64,000 bases of DNA from Apoda limacodes. Taxonomy: Eukaryota > Arthropoda > Insecta > Lepidoptera > Limacodidae. Both the position numbers and the translations under genes were made by a program. Below, one piece after another: positions 48,160 to 61,797 of the stretch. Where the stretch lies: NCBI GenBank assembly GCA_946406115.1, contig OX291555.1, positions 10,372,001 to 10,436,000 of the forward strand, given 5' to 3'. Positions within the stretch are counted from its first letter, which is position 1, and every line of letters starts with the position of its first letter. Under the pieces are notes generated by a model. That model searched no databases, was not told the origin of the DNA, and saw nothing but the letters and a program-made list of their open reading frames with translations.

Positions 48160-48310
48160 GACATGATATCTTTATATATATAATTCTACTGTACATGTTT
48201 ATGACACTGTACTCCTCCTAAAGGGCTGGACCTATTTGAATGAATTTTTTTGTATGCATTTGGGTGGCGCCCTGGATGATTAATATGATGATAATCTTAA
48301 CATTTTTTTG
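48160..48310 (+). repeat. Lep1/Helitron-like repeat fragment
   Basis: 'tctttatatatataattcta', 'cactgtactcctcctaaagg', 'gctggacctatttgaatgaa', 'tttttttgtatgcatttggg'. This matches the order of the lepidopteran repeat 'atatataaaattctcg..actcctccgaaacggctggaccgatttt..'. Short 5' part only. Confidence 0.5.
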
Positions 48311-48589
48311 TTTTTACTTATACTTCTGATATTTTTTTTTTTCAAGGACAATTATTAGGTATTGGGCTTTCTTATGAGTTTTATTTTTAAGCGACCCATA
48401 CAACAGGTTTTATTCGATTCATATATTACGGAGATAAATTGATTGTATATTCAAGTATTCTGTAAACAGCGCCGTCTGTATAGACCGGGAGACAATGACA
48501 CAAAATATTGGCGGTTCTTCAGGGGTCTAACTACGTAATGACGAAAAGAAAAATGATGGTCATAGCGCTGGTACCGGCGGTCCAACCGC

Positions 48590-50760
48590 GTGGGTGTTAG
48601 TCGAACGTGCCGGATAAATACAAGTGTCGAACAATTTGTTCCACCGAAGCCTATGGACACAGTGAATTAGGTTTTCTTAGCAGTAAACGCTCAGACTAGT
48701 GTCTTCGTAGGGTTTAATCGGACCCCCGTCCCGTCCCGTCCTTAGTCAGAGACCTTGGGCAAAGTGATCTCGATTTGAGAAACAAGTTCTCCGCGCTTTT
48801 CCTCCACAACGGAATGAGAGATGTTTGCACGGCCCGTGTAATAAGCGTCTCCAGTACACAATGTATATTGTTGATGGATAACATGTCATTGATATGCAGT
48901 GGAAACAGCGTAGGAGGCCGTACAGAGTCTTGTGGGACACCAGCATGACTGTCTATGCCATCAGAGAAATTACCGTCAGCTACGGCTCGTATGAGGCCGT
49001 TGTACACTTCCTAGGCTTCCCTAACTGGGAGGCCTTGGTCGATCAAGTCTTCCTTAATTGTTGCCGCGGAGAATTCCTTTGGGACTCCCCTTTTAACGGC
49101 CCTGAGTACGCGCTTTTCGGCAAGCGAGTACGTGTGGTACTCGTTCCTTTGAGCCGTTAGAAAAGCCGTCAGATTTCGAAAATCTGTCGGCGTCGGGACC
49201 TGGACTTTGATGCCGCGTTCGGCATCGTTGCGGGCGTGCGTATAATTGATACGCTTGGCCATCATCGCATTTGCGATGTTTGGCCATGCCACCTTGTCTT
49301 TGATGACAATTGGAGGCGGAGATTTTTTCTTCCGTTCCGTAGAGGGACGGTCGGCCTGTGAACAGGTGGTGGCGGGGGAAGTGTCCATGGCGGCTGGCTC
49401 TTGACTGGCCGCTGAGGTGGACGGGGAAGCGCTGAGCGCAACAAGGTGTTTAGTCTCAGAATCGGAGGGAGGGGGAGAAGACTCTTGAGCGGATTCCGCC
49501 GAAGTCTTTTGGGACTTGGCGGTCTTCTTCCGCTGTTTTCCCCTTTTTGTCCCCAGGCCAACCACTTTGAAGCCTTCGTCGCCCTCATTTGAGGACAACG
49601 CCGACTCAGCGGATATAACGGCAACCGGGGACTCGAGGGCGGTCTCTGAGGGGGCCGGGGTAGCGAGTGACCGAGAGGAGGCCACATTTGCTCCCGGAGT
49701 GGGGGGGGGGGGGGGGGCGAGAGGGTTCGGGGGCCCGAAGAGTGCGCGGGTCGCGGCAGAGACAGCGCGTGCGGGAACGCGGTGGCGAACACGATGAGTC
49801 GGACGGGAGCGCGAATGTGTCGGACGCAGTGAGGGCGGCCTTGATGCAGGTGTGGACTACTCTCGGTGATTCCGAACAAGAGCTTGGCGATTGCCCTCTA
49901 CTGGTCTAGGGAAAAGCCATTGAGTAGCTCGGCCATTTTACGAGAGTGGCCGAGATGTAGAGGTTGAGTATCTAGTGACTCCCCGCCATTGCTGGCGAGG
50001 AGCAAGGGTACCTAAATGTGGCCAAGCGCCCCGCAGTGCAACGGTTTGCTTGGTGTTTACCTAACACCTACTCCTACGACCGGGGTTACGTTGTTACCGT
50101 TAGGTTTCCCCCCCGAGCAGTGGACGTTTACGAATTCAGAAACGTTTCAGTAGATCGCAACTCTGAAAAGTGCTATACGATATCACCAACCAGCCCTTGA
50201 GCACTCGGAACTGGATTTCTTACAAACTAGACGCAATCGACACTTAAAACGCGAGAATGCGCGTAGTGGCGAACCGCTGAAGCGGAAATACTATACTAGC
50301 GATCCATCCAAAGCCGAGCTCAGTTCGGTCGAACCAGCGTCAAGCAAAGGGACACCACTATGCGTAGTAGTTCCGCGACTACGAGAACACGCACTCACAC
50401 ACAAAAACACACAGTACCGCTCCGATAAACTTTGCGTTATGGGCGGGTTGAAGAGCGCGAAAGTTCACTCACAGCGGGCCGAGAAGTGATTTCTCAGCAA
50501 GCACACACAACTGAGCAGCGCTCAACGCTCAGGCCGATTTTCCAAGTATCGCGGGCAATAAACCAAACAACGAAACGAAGTGCCAGCACTGAGGCAGTAC
50601 ACCACACAGGAATGCGCACCGGCTGAGTCACCACACCATGGAGCACAATGAGAGAACTTGACGCTCTAGAACATGACCGCATAACACTAGAGTCGAATCG
50701 GGAATGGAGCCAGATATAAGCAGACAAATATAGTGTTGGCTTAGTAACTATTGGCACCGC
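48590..50760 (-). mobile_element. Jockey-clade LINE with large internal deletion
   Basis: Read on the minus strand. GC-rich 5' region ~50760-49940, then ORF1 start ATG at 49936 with an early stop. The ORF1 frame is broken at a poly-G/C run (49700-49716). The main ORF1 part, 49685-49011, is Ser/Pro/Lys-rich and then has a pre-C2HC-like domain ('HARNDAERGIKVQVPTPTDF', 'NEYHTYSLAEKRVLRAVKRG'). It breaks abruptly into an RT piece, 49007-48714, 'SDGIDSHAGVPQDSVRPPTL', 'FPLHINDMLSINNIHC'. More RT follows in other frames to ~48590 ('LNPTKTLV', 'AFTAKKT'). The zinc knuckles, endonuclease and most RT palm motifs are missing, so the copy is dead. GC content and CpG are far above the surroundings. Confidence 0.75.
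49700..49716 (+). repeat. Homopolymer G run
   Basis: About 17 consecutive G within ORF1 of the LINE. The two sides are open in different frames (49879-49262 against 49685-49011), so the run is the likely site of an insertion/deletion frameshift or of an assembly error. Confidence 0.8.
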
Positions 50761-50764
50761 TTGA

Positions 50765-51780
50765 GTACGGAACACTAAAAATCAGGCTAGGCTAAATTTT
50801 GAACCACAACTGCCACGGATTGGTTTTATGAATTTCTATACACCCCTGGCCTTATTTCAGAATTTCCTCCGACAATCGATAGCAACGACTTCTCTTTGTA
50901 GATGTCAGCGCGGGTGCAAGTTCGGTCGCAAATGACCCGTGTGGATTTCGCAGTCGAATCCGTCGTAGGTTTTTTTCGTTCCTGTACTAAATATTTTTTA
51001 TGATGAACTTAGTACTTTATATACTATTATATACCTACCATTACGGGGAGCGGCAACCCATTATTTCGTTTGGAGTTTACTTAAAGTCGATCTGACCCAT
51101 AGTTCTAGATTTATAAGCCCTTTTTAGCGAAATAAGAAATCTCTACGGATAGATTTTTGACACTTCTTGCAATGCTTTCGAACCTTTCAAAGGTCTAATA
51201 CGACTTTTGGTTAGCTCAAAACGAGCCAGTTGAGAATTTGAGAGAAATATGCCTCGTACTTTGTTTCTTTTTTTAGTTTTTGAGATCTAACGCGCAAAAA
51301 GTACATAATCTTAGTGTCGCATTTTTTTGTAAAATACTGCCCATCGGCATTAAAAGATGTTTCATCAAATTCATTTTAAATACGGGCAGAGCTTTCAGAC
51401 GTTTCATCAGCCTTACGTCAAAAAACGCTTTAAGCGCAAAACAACGTCTGCCGGACCAGCTAGGAGCTTGTACAACGGTGTAAGGGGGTCAATGTTACCT
51501 TTCTATTGCCAACAGTTTTTGTATTTCAATAAAACCCTTGCCATCTTTGAGGAGAAATCGGGTAACTTTGACAAATACAAAACAATCTGATCTTTTATTG
51601 TTTTTGCAATTGCCTTGCAAATTTTATTTAGGTTAATATAATTCTTGTTAAAAAAGTGCTGATTTTTTGCAGTTTAAGGTTTTTTTTAAAGTGGTTCGGA
51701 AGGTCGCCGAGGTCGAAATGGATTTGGCATCAATAAACCTGATGGTACAATATAAACACAAATACGATATGAAAAATCTC
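50765..51780. other. Intergenic, no gene recognised
   Basis: Mixed composition with no domain motif. The ORF at 51280-51483 has no recognisable family. 51680-51780 is AT-rich spacer before the next repeat. Confidence 0.35.
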
Positions 51781-51782
51781 TT

Positions 51783-52692
51783 GCGCACTGACGGTTCCGT
51801 ACTTATTATTATGAAGATAGCTCTTCTATTATGAGATCAAGTCTCCTAGGTCAATGGGAAGTATCCCATAGGTTTTGATTCATTTGTGTCACAATATGCT
51901 ATAAAAATGACAGTATTTTGGCCATTTTTTATTTCACATTGATTTAGAAGCTTGGTTTTTTACAATAAATGCCCGTAGACTTTACTATTTAATATTATTT
52001 TAACTTGATACCTCCACGCGTTCTTGACTAAAAGGGTCTTGACAGACAGACAGACTTTTTTTAAATGTGGTATAGCAAAATTCAGATTCTTTACTATATT
52101 TGTGATGACCTTGCTTCGTGTCAAATTTCATGATTCTAGGACAATAGGTTTTGATTTGTTCGTAAATAACTCAAAACCCTAAACATGCGTTAAAAATGGC
52201 CGTATTTTCATTGTGTTGACATAGAAGATGTTTTTTACAGCTGTAAGGGAACGAAGAACTTTTTATTTGATATAAATTTCAACTTGATACTCCACGCGTT
52301 CTTAAGTAAAAAGAATTTGGCAGATAGACAGATAACCTTACTTTTCAAGTGTGTTATAACTATAAATTAACGAATTTCGTTTCTTTTCTATATCTGTGAT
52401 GTAAGACCTTGCTTCATGTCAAATTTCATGATTCTAGGACAACGGGAAGAACCCCCCCCCCTTACCCCTTAGGTTTGATTTGATGGTGAATGCCTAAGTA
52501 AGCGACAAAAGCGCCTTATTTCGATCGTATTCTCTTACTGAGTTGACTTAGAAGCCTGATTTTTCTACAGCTTCAAGGGACTGTAGACCTTGGTATTTGA
52601 ATTTTTATTCCTGAGAAAAAGGGTCTAGAACAGACGGACAACAAAGTGATCCTATAAGGTTTTCTTTTGCGCTACGGTACCCTAAAAAGAAA
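51783..52692 (-). repeat. Long GTTCCGTAC-family repeat with three internal units
   Basis: The ends are 'ttgcgcactgacggttccgt' (51783) and 'ttgcgctacggtaccctaaa' (52692). In between, a ~275-325 bp unit recurs: 'cataggttttgattcattt' near 51870, 'caataggttttgatttgtt' near 52145 and 'taggtttgatttgatggtg' near 52471. Each round also has 'gatacctccacgcgttcttg', 'gtcttgacagacagac' and 'aaatttcatgattctaggac'. Orientation as for 27212-27800. Confidence 0.6.
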
Positions 52693-52699
52693 CGTAATT

Positions 52700-55600
52700 T
52701 GACATAAGGTAGACTACCATATTTGCAAAATATATATTAATTTAATTAAAAAAATTGGGTTTTCAGTAATTCGGCAGATTGTTTTTTTCCACTGGTCAAA
52801 ATTTTGGTTTTATTTAGAGATTTTAGAAGGCAGGGCTTTACTTGATGGTAATAGATTAGTTCGCAATTCTCTTTTAATCTGAATACAAATTTTGTGTTTG
52901 CGGTTTGGCAATGATTAAGCAAATTGCTAAACATTTTCAAATGTAATCATTAGATAAGATATTGCATGTGTAATCAGATTATTTACCTACATATATCTGA
53001 TAATTGTTATCTAATAAAAAAAATTGGTAATCAGGATAATCTATCAATTATCAAAATAAAATTGTGTTACAGATTTTGACAATTACATTATTGTAAATAT
53101 TTTTATAAATATTTACAATTGTAAATTATAGAAACGAGAAGATTAGTAGTGGCAGTGGTGCAGTTCTTTTCTGCCAACAGTCGTTATTACACATAAGGAA
53201 CGTATTATTCATCCATTATATTATATAAGTGGTCGGCTCTTATCGGTGTAGCTGATCCATTTTTTTTTTCGTTTTCGTTTCGTTTTCATATATATATTAC
53301 CACAGACTAAACATTCATTTCATTCATACAGCCAGTCTGATAAATCTGACAACGTCGAGGCAGTCATGGCGCCGCTACAAAATGTATGACTAGCCCCCCT
53401 TTTTGTCGCGCACTTTTCCTCACAAGTGCTCCGTCTAGAGTCTAGAGCTTTAGTGGCCGACTGAATTAAATTGTTATTTAGACTGTGTATACTATTATAT
53501 GTTTCTTCCTTTACATCCTCCTTTAGTTGGTCAGTTTACTTTCCTCTAGGTCTTCCACGATTTCTTGTATTTTTTATTACTACCTACGTAAAGTATACTG
53601 TTACCTAATTAAACGTTAATAGATGTAGTGCTTAGTCAGCTCAAACGTAGTTACCTACTTCGTTTTTCATTAACCAAGTAAATTGTCCAACCTGTTATTA
53701 CAGTTTTCTTTATATTCAAGGTAGGATTTTGATCCAATAAGAAACTTAAAACAATATCGTGAACATTTTGTCGTGAATGCAGAAATCAAATTGAAAAATC
53801 CTGCAACGTTTTTCCGTCAAAAAATAGCTTCGACAGCGAAAAAGGCGGGAACGGACACCATTATAGACAAGTGTCGCTCGACTAGCCAGCGTTGTGGCAC
53901 CAAATATAAGTGCCTACCTTGCCTCTTCCATTGGCGCCACTTTCTTTACAAGTTCCTTTTAAAGATACTACACGTAAAGGTTTTGTGTAGGCTTTCTTAT
54001 TTATACCCCGATAAATGATAATTTTGTAATATTCTAATTTGCGTAGAAATGGACGTTTCGGACAGATTTTAATAACATTATTCTCAAGATAGTGGATGTT
54101 AATATTTTATGTTTAGGTAAAAATAGATTTACGTATCTTATCTTATCTGACAACATCCACTAGTAAACAATCGTGTTTATTCTGTACAATTGTTGCTATA
54201 TTCTAAACAGACTAAAAAAAAAAAAAAAACTATTTTGACGATTTTTATTTACATGAGAAGGGTTCACCTCCATAGATTGATGAGACCATTTAAATTGGAC
54301 AAGAATCTAATTGTGGTTAACGAAGTTTCGTTACAAAAATGTGGTTTAAAGCTCTGTTTAACTCCTTGAATGACGGGCTTAAAGATTTTTAGTAATTATG
54401 GTCACATCAAACAAATAAAATTGTCGGCTCCGACGATTATGCTGTTAAACATAATAATGAAGAAGTGTTGGATGATATTCACATTAATAAAATAATATGA
54501 AGAGTGCCGCAACTAAAGTGTTTGATAGAGAAAAAAAATTTACTTAAACTTTTGGAGTAAGAAAAATCGCTTAAATTAGTATTTAGATATTGGGATCTGT
54601 ATGAATATCCATTATTACTTAAGACTACTTAACATACCTGGTCCATCAAAACTTCGTCTCAAATTAAAAAACCAAGAAATATTATTATTGTTACAAACAA
54701 ACAGAAAAAAAAACCAATTCAATGACAGATATGTCACATTTCGATTATTGCAATTTACGCGACATTAAAGTATATTTAAATTCAACATATTTTTCATACG
54801 AAAATTTAAACACAATTTTCTCTAAAGATCGAATTGCTGTATTTCTTCAGTCATATTATGGTCGTCGAGCATAACCACTGTTGAGTGCAAAAAAAATTTA
54901 GGAAAAAGCACCGATTTTGGTCATTGATAGTTTAAGGCAAATCGATAATTTAAAATCTGGCTCGTTTGTTGACGTTCGGGTTGAATTTGAAAGTGTGTCA
55001 GAAATACCCGAACTGACTTTACCTTATTTTTTTTTATTCTCAACGATTGTATTATAGAATAAAAGAATAGAAATAGAAGATTGTATTATAGAAGAAATAT
55101 TGTAGAGTATACATGAACTCTAATATTATTAACACAGTTAAATATTGTTTATGTTAAATATTGTGTAGAATATTTATAGAAAAAAGAAATAGGATTTTAA
55201 TAGGAAGCACCTTGAAGATTTTGGCCCTAATACCAGCCGCCAGTTTGAAAATATTTTTAAAAATAACGGTGCACAATGAATAATATATATTTAAACTGGA
55301 CACACTTATACGTCTTAACGCGTCATGTTTATGAAATATTCATAGATGAAATTAACTATGGCTCTTATGTAAGTCACTTTACCTGTAAATATCTTTAAAA
55401 CCAGACGCTTTAGGACATAATGTTATACGACATTTTTTTCTAATATAAGTATCCCTTATCTAAATATAAAACTTTCACTGTGCACCGCGATTTAAAAAAA
55501 AAAATAACCAATGATATGGTCAAGTCAAATGGTAAAAAATTTCGGCAAAGGTTTGAGTACCTAATTAAATCAAAGCGTCCAACAACGGCACTTTCTAAGA

Positions 55601-57930
55601 CACGGAATCGTCTCGTAATTCTGTATTGTTAGTTTTTTTATTGTACGGTAGGTACGTTAATATTTAAAAATCCGGAATAATAACATTCTGTGTCAATTTC
55701 GGCATTCTACTGATTACGGTTCAAAACTAAGCTCTTTGGGGGTCGGGAATTCTGAAAGAAATCCGCACTTAGCCGCACATATTCTTTAAATTTACTTTAA
55801 TTAATTAATTTTGAATAACGCACACATTAATCAATTGTTCGATTTGTGCTTTGAAGTTGTATTAGAGAAAATCGAAAATAAATTTTATAATAAAATGAAG
55901 CAAATGGAAATTTGAAATTCCGATAAATAAATCTGTATGTAAGGAAAGGAATCAGACTGGCAACTAAACATGTGCAGAATACCTTTTTCCTTTGCCTCTT
56001 TGAATTTCAAAAAAAGAAAGAAATCTTAGAACGTTCGAAACGCGATCTGTTATTCCAAAGGCGGCGGTGCTTGGCGCAACTCAATATTTGAACAGATGTG
56101 CTTCGGGGCGGCAGGCGAAAATGTTATTTTTATGCGACCTACATGGAAATGTCGGTGCTACCCTTGTGCAGGGCGGCTGTTGTCGATATCGATATATAAA
56201 TTTTTAACTGAGATTAGCGAATTGGGTAGTTTTAATGCATAATACCAATTAAATACTTTTGACTGTTATCGTTATCGATGCTTTTGAATGACTCTTTGAC
56301 AGTACCAAACTCGCGGAATGAGCCCGTTCTGTTCGCAGACGCGTGTTAGGAAAAGTTGCTTTTTATTGAATGTAATACCATACTGAAGTTTAAACTGCGA
56401 AGGCGTGGAATGCGCGAACGTAACTGACTAAGAACAAAGAGCGAGATGGCATTACGCATGCAACATAGCTTAGTTCTCTCTTTTTCTGGCTTTATTTTTT
56501 CATCACGTAACGACCTTGAAAATTTAACTACAGTTGCGCCCAAAATAAATTATTTTAAAATTAGCTAAATATTCGTACATCTAATGAAGTCCGTAATTTA
56601 AACAGGGCCAATAAACTTAAATTAACCTAAGTCTTCAAGGAAGTACTGAATATAAATACAAGGTAACGGAAATATAAAATAGATTAATCATAGTCACATC
56701 ATATATAAAAGGAAAGCAAACCGTTATTGTAATCTAATATAACTGGATTGTACGAAATAAAATTCATTAGGCCGGAAAATTATACAAATTCTCGTTTGTT
56801 AAATACGCATTCAGATTAATTAGATTATTATCTGTGCAATTAATAGAAATAAAATTGTGTAAAAATGGTTTTATTATTTTCTAATTTAGAGTTTTTTTTG
56901 TATTAAAATTAAGATTACATGTTACAGGTACCGTCTGCTCTTTGTACCCGAGTGTTCCATCTGGTATTCTATATATTGTAGTACCCTAACCTATTGCTGG
57001 ATTCTAATCTAATGAATTTATAAGGTGTTGTTACATTTGTCTTATTCTGTGAATTAAAATTGTTTAAGTGATATAAAAAAAGTTATATCTGTTCTTAGTA
57101 GAAAATAGCAGTAAATAAAATAAAAAAATAAATGAATCAAATTAAGGCATTAGAAAAGCTATTAAGGCCAAGATACAGGCTAGATCGCGTAAAAACGCCA
57201 TTTTTGTGCAAATTCTGTGGCAAAAGAATTGAAAAATGTTTGTTAGACTCGTCTACAGTGGAATAGACACACATACACAATACACACATTTAACGGTTGA
57301 TGGACGGACCGACTGTTATTTAAAATTAGTGCTTGGAAATATCTTTAATATGTCTAGACAGATTTTATCTTTTCCAATTTAATATAAAATTTAAATTTAG
57401 GTGCTGACCTACCACATATCGTATAAAAAAGTGAGTTGAAAATCTGTCAAAATTAAGTTGCAAGTATTGGTACTTACTACAGATGTGAAATTTTTAGAAA
57501 CAATTAACTTTTTCTGCGCCATTAGTTATAAATAAGTGACACTACATATTTATCTATGATACTGCTGCTACTGTCGGAGTACCTGTCTTCTTCTTTCGCG
57601 TTCGTTTGTCTGTCTTAGTTTTTTTTTCTGTCTACTCTTTTCAAGTACCCATTTTGCGTTATTCCTTGCATACGCTTCACTTAAATCCGACCTTAAAATT
57701 TAACTCTCACACATCGCGCAAAAAAATAAATAATAAATTAGCCATCGATAAAATTACACCCGCAACGATTACATCACTAAAAGTTCACCCTTTCCGCCGA
57801 TCGTCCAAACTGAGCAAATTTTCCCTGCACACTCTCGAAGACACGAAATTCGTATTTGTATCTTAATACGGTATACTCCTCTATTATTTAGGAATATTAG
57901 CATAGCTTCAAAAAAAAGTACTGATGTAGA
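52700..57930. other. Gene-poor AT-rich stretch, nothing assigned
   Basis: No exon with family similarity was seen on either strand. There are small homopolymers (poly-A at ~54215-54229) and short ORFs without motifs (53773-54018, 57606-57866). GC-richer islands at 53330-53460, 53810-53950 and 56040-56170 are unassigned. They could be unrecognised transposon pieces or regulatory DNA. Confidence 0.4.
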
Positions 57931-57940
57931 TGTTTGGTTT

Positions 57941-58030
57941 TTAGGGTTCCGTATCCAAAGGGTGCCTTGACTGAATCCATATTTTAAACCGTGAAGCCAG
58001 TTATTGTTTTGAAAACATGCAATGGCAATT
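57941..58030 (+). repeat. GTTCCGTAC-family fragment
   Basis: 'ttttagggttccgtatccaa' then 'agggtgccttgactgaatcc'. Only the left end of the family. 58030-60650 beyond is AT-rich with nothing recognised, apart from a 'cccgtgggaactct' repeat word near 58341. Confidence 0.5.
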
Positions 58031-60669
58031 CTTTTTTTTTTTAAATTTAAATTTTAAGTAATCCCACCATCCCATCCTTTCCTATACAATACAAGAAACT
58101 TTAAAAAAATATCAGCATTTTTTAAAGGTTTTTTCTATCTTTTAATTCCTTTGATTTCTCTACCGGTAAAATAAAACTATTCCGGTGAGAGCAATCGTGG
58201 ATAACAGTGGATGAGATACTTAGGATAAAAGGTGCCCTATGTCCCCTGTTCCTCCAATATTCCTTGTGCCTAAAATCAGGGAAATGAGATGATGATGATT
58301 AGTTGCGACGGAAAGAAATGATGCCACGGGAAAAACTATTCCCGTGGGAACTCTCGATCGAAATCTAGATAAAAACTATGTCATCTGATGCTCCGTTATC
58401 CGATCTTATAGTGTGATATACAGAAAAACAACAAAATCATATCATACAAAACGAACATAATTCAATGTAGGCGATTAAGGTACCTATTTATTCAATAGTC
58501 GTATATCTCTGTCTGAGACGTCTAGTATCCTAGACGCTAAATTAAAGTAGGTAGGCATCTATCTAATAAAAATAAAGCCAAGTGTGAAACTTTTGTATTT
58601 ATTAGATATTTTGTGTAAAATTTTGATTTAACACCGAATATTTAATTGAAAATTGATCAGAAATATTTTTCCCATGCTTACTGACATGAACAAGTGAAAG
58701 TTTAAACACTAAAACTAGGACTATCCAAATTATATCAAAGACGACATGTTTATCTTTTTACTCATTCGTATCATTACGGTTATTTTGTTGAGTTATGAAA
58801 TACCCTTTAAAAATATTTATTTATTTAGTATGTCCTAGTCCAAGGGCTTTCATTCGATAGCCATCACTATATAATTTTTTTTTTTGTAAATGATTATTTT
58901 AGTGCGTAAAGTAATATGAAAGTTATAGTGAATGTCACCCGGACCATAATAACAAATCGATTGTCACCTTATTTATCAAAATTGGCCTATTACCTAAAAC
59001 ATACGTATTCACATACATACCTACCATGACTGCTAAAATCATAACCATTCCTTTTGGTTTTGTCGTAGTCGGGTAAAAAGCAGTCGTTTTTTGTTTGTAT
59101 GTGAGAGTGTCTTGGACTAGAGCTCATCGAAGGACTAAGAATTTGTAATTTTTTTTTAGTATATGTTACAAAAAAAACAGAAATGGTGTCGATCAAAGTT
59201 TGTCCGTTTATATTTTGACACGGAACGGTTGCGGAATCCTAAAATTACTTTCGTGCAGTGATTTAAGCGAATAAAAAATCACTTTATATTAGCGTCTGTT
59301 TTAATACACTTAATGGATGAAACCTGATTTAAGTCGTCTATTTTTTATTCATTTTAAATGTCGCCATACTTTTTATTTGACTTTGATTTGCGATCAGTTT
59401 CTTAGTGTTTTTACATCTCACAGAAGGTTACAATAATTTATATTATTGTAGTTTGAAGTAGATTATATTTATCGTACTAATTGTCTAAAATATGGTATTC
59501 ACAATATCATATTTTAAGATTATTTTTAAAACCATCAAGGTGGCAAACTAGCTTACAGCTTATACACATTCGTCTAGCAAAACGAAATATATTTAACAAC
59601 TTATTTTTTTAATGAATAATTATGTAATTTTGGCCTAGTGAGTTTCGTGCACCCTTTACATGCACACAGTTAAAATGAAACCGAATCAGATTTTTGCCAT
59701 ACAAATTTCAGTACACTAAATATCTACTTAGCCCCTTAAAATTTATTATCATCATGTTTCGCTGTTTACCTACTCGCAATAGTACATTACTGCCATGGCC
59801 CGCAAATGCAGCATAACCAAGTGATATCGTAAGTATGCGGGTCGAGGCACGCATCATAGTGTCCGGTTATGCTCAGTTGTGGCCAAGGCTTGTATAGTGC
59901 TTTTCTCAAACATGCGTGTAAATTAAAACCATAACATAACAACGTACATGTTTATTTATGAAATTTTAAGAAATGATTATAATGTCAATAATAAAAATAG
60001 TTTAGGTAATTTTGCCGCCTATTCTCCGCGTTTATATGTCGTTTTTTTTTTTTTTTTTTTTTTTAATTAATTTAATGGTTTTTTTTTTGTGTCTGTCCGA
60101 AATTTAAATAAAACTTGATGATTTATCTCTTTAGTTATCAACGTTCGGGTTTAGAAAAGTTCGTTCCATTTCAAATTATACATTTGGTTAAAACATTGCG
60201 GGCCGCGCTCTGATACTGTACTGCAAGTACGATTTATCCCAAAGGTGCTTGTGCAAGATATGGTCGCATATCGTATTTGATTGAATTTCAGTGAATTATA
60301 AATACCCAGAGTATTTGTTTAATTCTTACATTTAATTTAGTTAATGAAAACTTTGGATTCTTGATAATGCACCGGCATTATACGAATGATGACTCGATTT
60401 ACATAATATATTATATGTTTCGAATTAAAAACTTATATAGCCTTTGTTACTCCAGGGCCGATAACCCGAGTAGCGCTGACAGCAGGATAGCATTTTTTTA
60501 CAGTAGAGAAAGAGACAGCACAAATCTGCTCCGGTAAAGTGAGTTCTAGAACGCGGCCAAGGCTTAAGTGTTTTTTAATATACTACTTATAATATTAGTA
60601 TAGAAAAACAAGCTCATTGATTTGAAACTATTAACTGTACATAGATCTTACTTTCTGGGTCGCTATAGC

Positions 60670-61080
60670 CGGGGACAGCTACAACGAAATAGAAGAGAGT
60701 AGGAACTTATCGTCCCCACTCACTCGCAATCGCAACTGCTTAACGGGGAACCAGGAGGGGAGGGGTCCTGGCGCAGACTCACCCTCAGTTTCGAGGCTCA
60801 CGCTGGTCGAAGGGACGACCCCAAGAGCGACAACCCGAATCGTGGCTCCCCCATAAGCATTGGGCGCTATATGGGCTGATGCTCCTTCAGAATCTCGCCC
60901 CAAAAATCCGGTGGAGCAGTAATGGCTGCATCAGCCAACTGAATAGTCAGTTCAAAAAAAAACATATCTGTGATATAAGTACCTATCTCATAGTGGCAAC
61001 TACTTTCGCTTGACAGATAATAGTACTTGGAAGACCCATCTATAGATTGAGATGGGAACGGAGAGGTACTTACCACTTTT
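60670..61080 (-). other. GC-richer block, possible retrotransposon 5' piece
   Basis: Two overlapping minus-strand ORFs (61076-60867 and 60903-60679) include 'DAAITAPPDFWGEILKEHQP' and 'GGATIRVVALGVVPSTSVSL'. Composition and CpG are well above the flanks, as in the LINE at 48.6-50.8 kb. I do not recognise a domain. A host exon cannot be excluded, but I found no partner exons. Confidence 0.25.
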
Positions 61081-61797
61081 TTACACTAGAATTTTGTCTA
61101 AAACTGGATATATCTTCACGACGCTTAAAATTATTAGCTAATAAGGAGTCTACCGGCTTTACTGTAATTGTAGTAAAGTAGAACGCATCGCAAATAGTCA
61201 ATTTGATGCACCTGGATTTTCTTTTTATGATCTTGTGTGTGTCTTATGAATTCTGTTATGAAAATTTGTGTACGTAGTATTTCTAGAATTATTAAAGACA
61301 ACCTTAAGCCGAGTCTTCTGCTCGTGTTTCGCCGAAATATTACACAAAAACATCTACACAAACCATGTTTTGTTTAGCGCACGTGTTGTCTCCTGCTTTG
61401 GTATTGTTTGATGTTTAGAAAAAATTTACGTATAGTTTTTTTTATCGCGGGATGGATTGCCGAGATTTTATTGAATTTGCCGGAGTTCCAATACTAATTC
61501 CTCCAAGATGATAAAAAGTTCCTGCGGCCGTTAAGGTTGCGGTGTTAAAATCTGCATTGTCAAAAACGAACTGGACCAGTGAATTATCACTGAATACAGC
61601 AGAATCTTGACGAAGTTATGATCCACAGAAACCTAAACCGTGACATAAATCTATGAAATTTTTGAAACCAATTTTCCTGTGTAATGTTACACTCAATCTT
61701 ATTTGAAGGGGTGATAAAAAAGAACGTGGTCTCATAGCAGACATTATTGTATGTGCGATTGCTGTCGAGATTATTATCAAAATTTTTTCCCCTTCTA

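Noticed and set aside
49262..49879. 205-codon Pro/Arg/Leu-rich minus-strand ORF
   Set aside because: Only the part upstream of the poly-G run follows the LINE ORF1. Downstream it is an out-of-frame shadow of the ORF at 49011-49685, with composition caused by high GC.
57606..57866. 86-codon plus-strand ORF rich in Ser, Lys and Leu
   Set aside because: No recognised domain, no neighbouring exons in phase and low-information composition.
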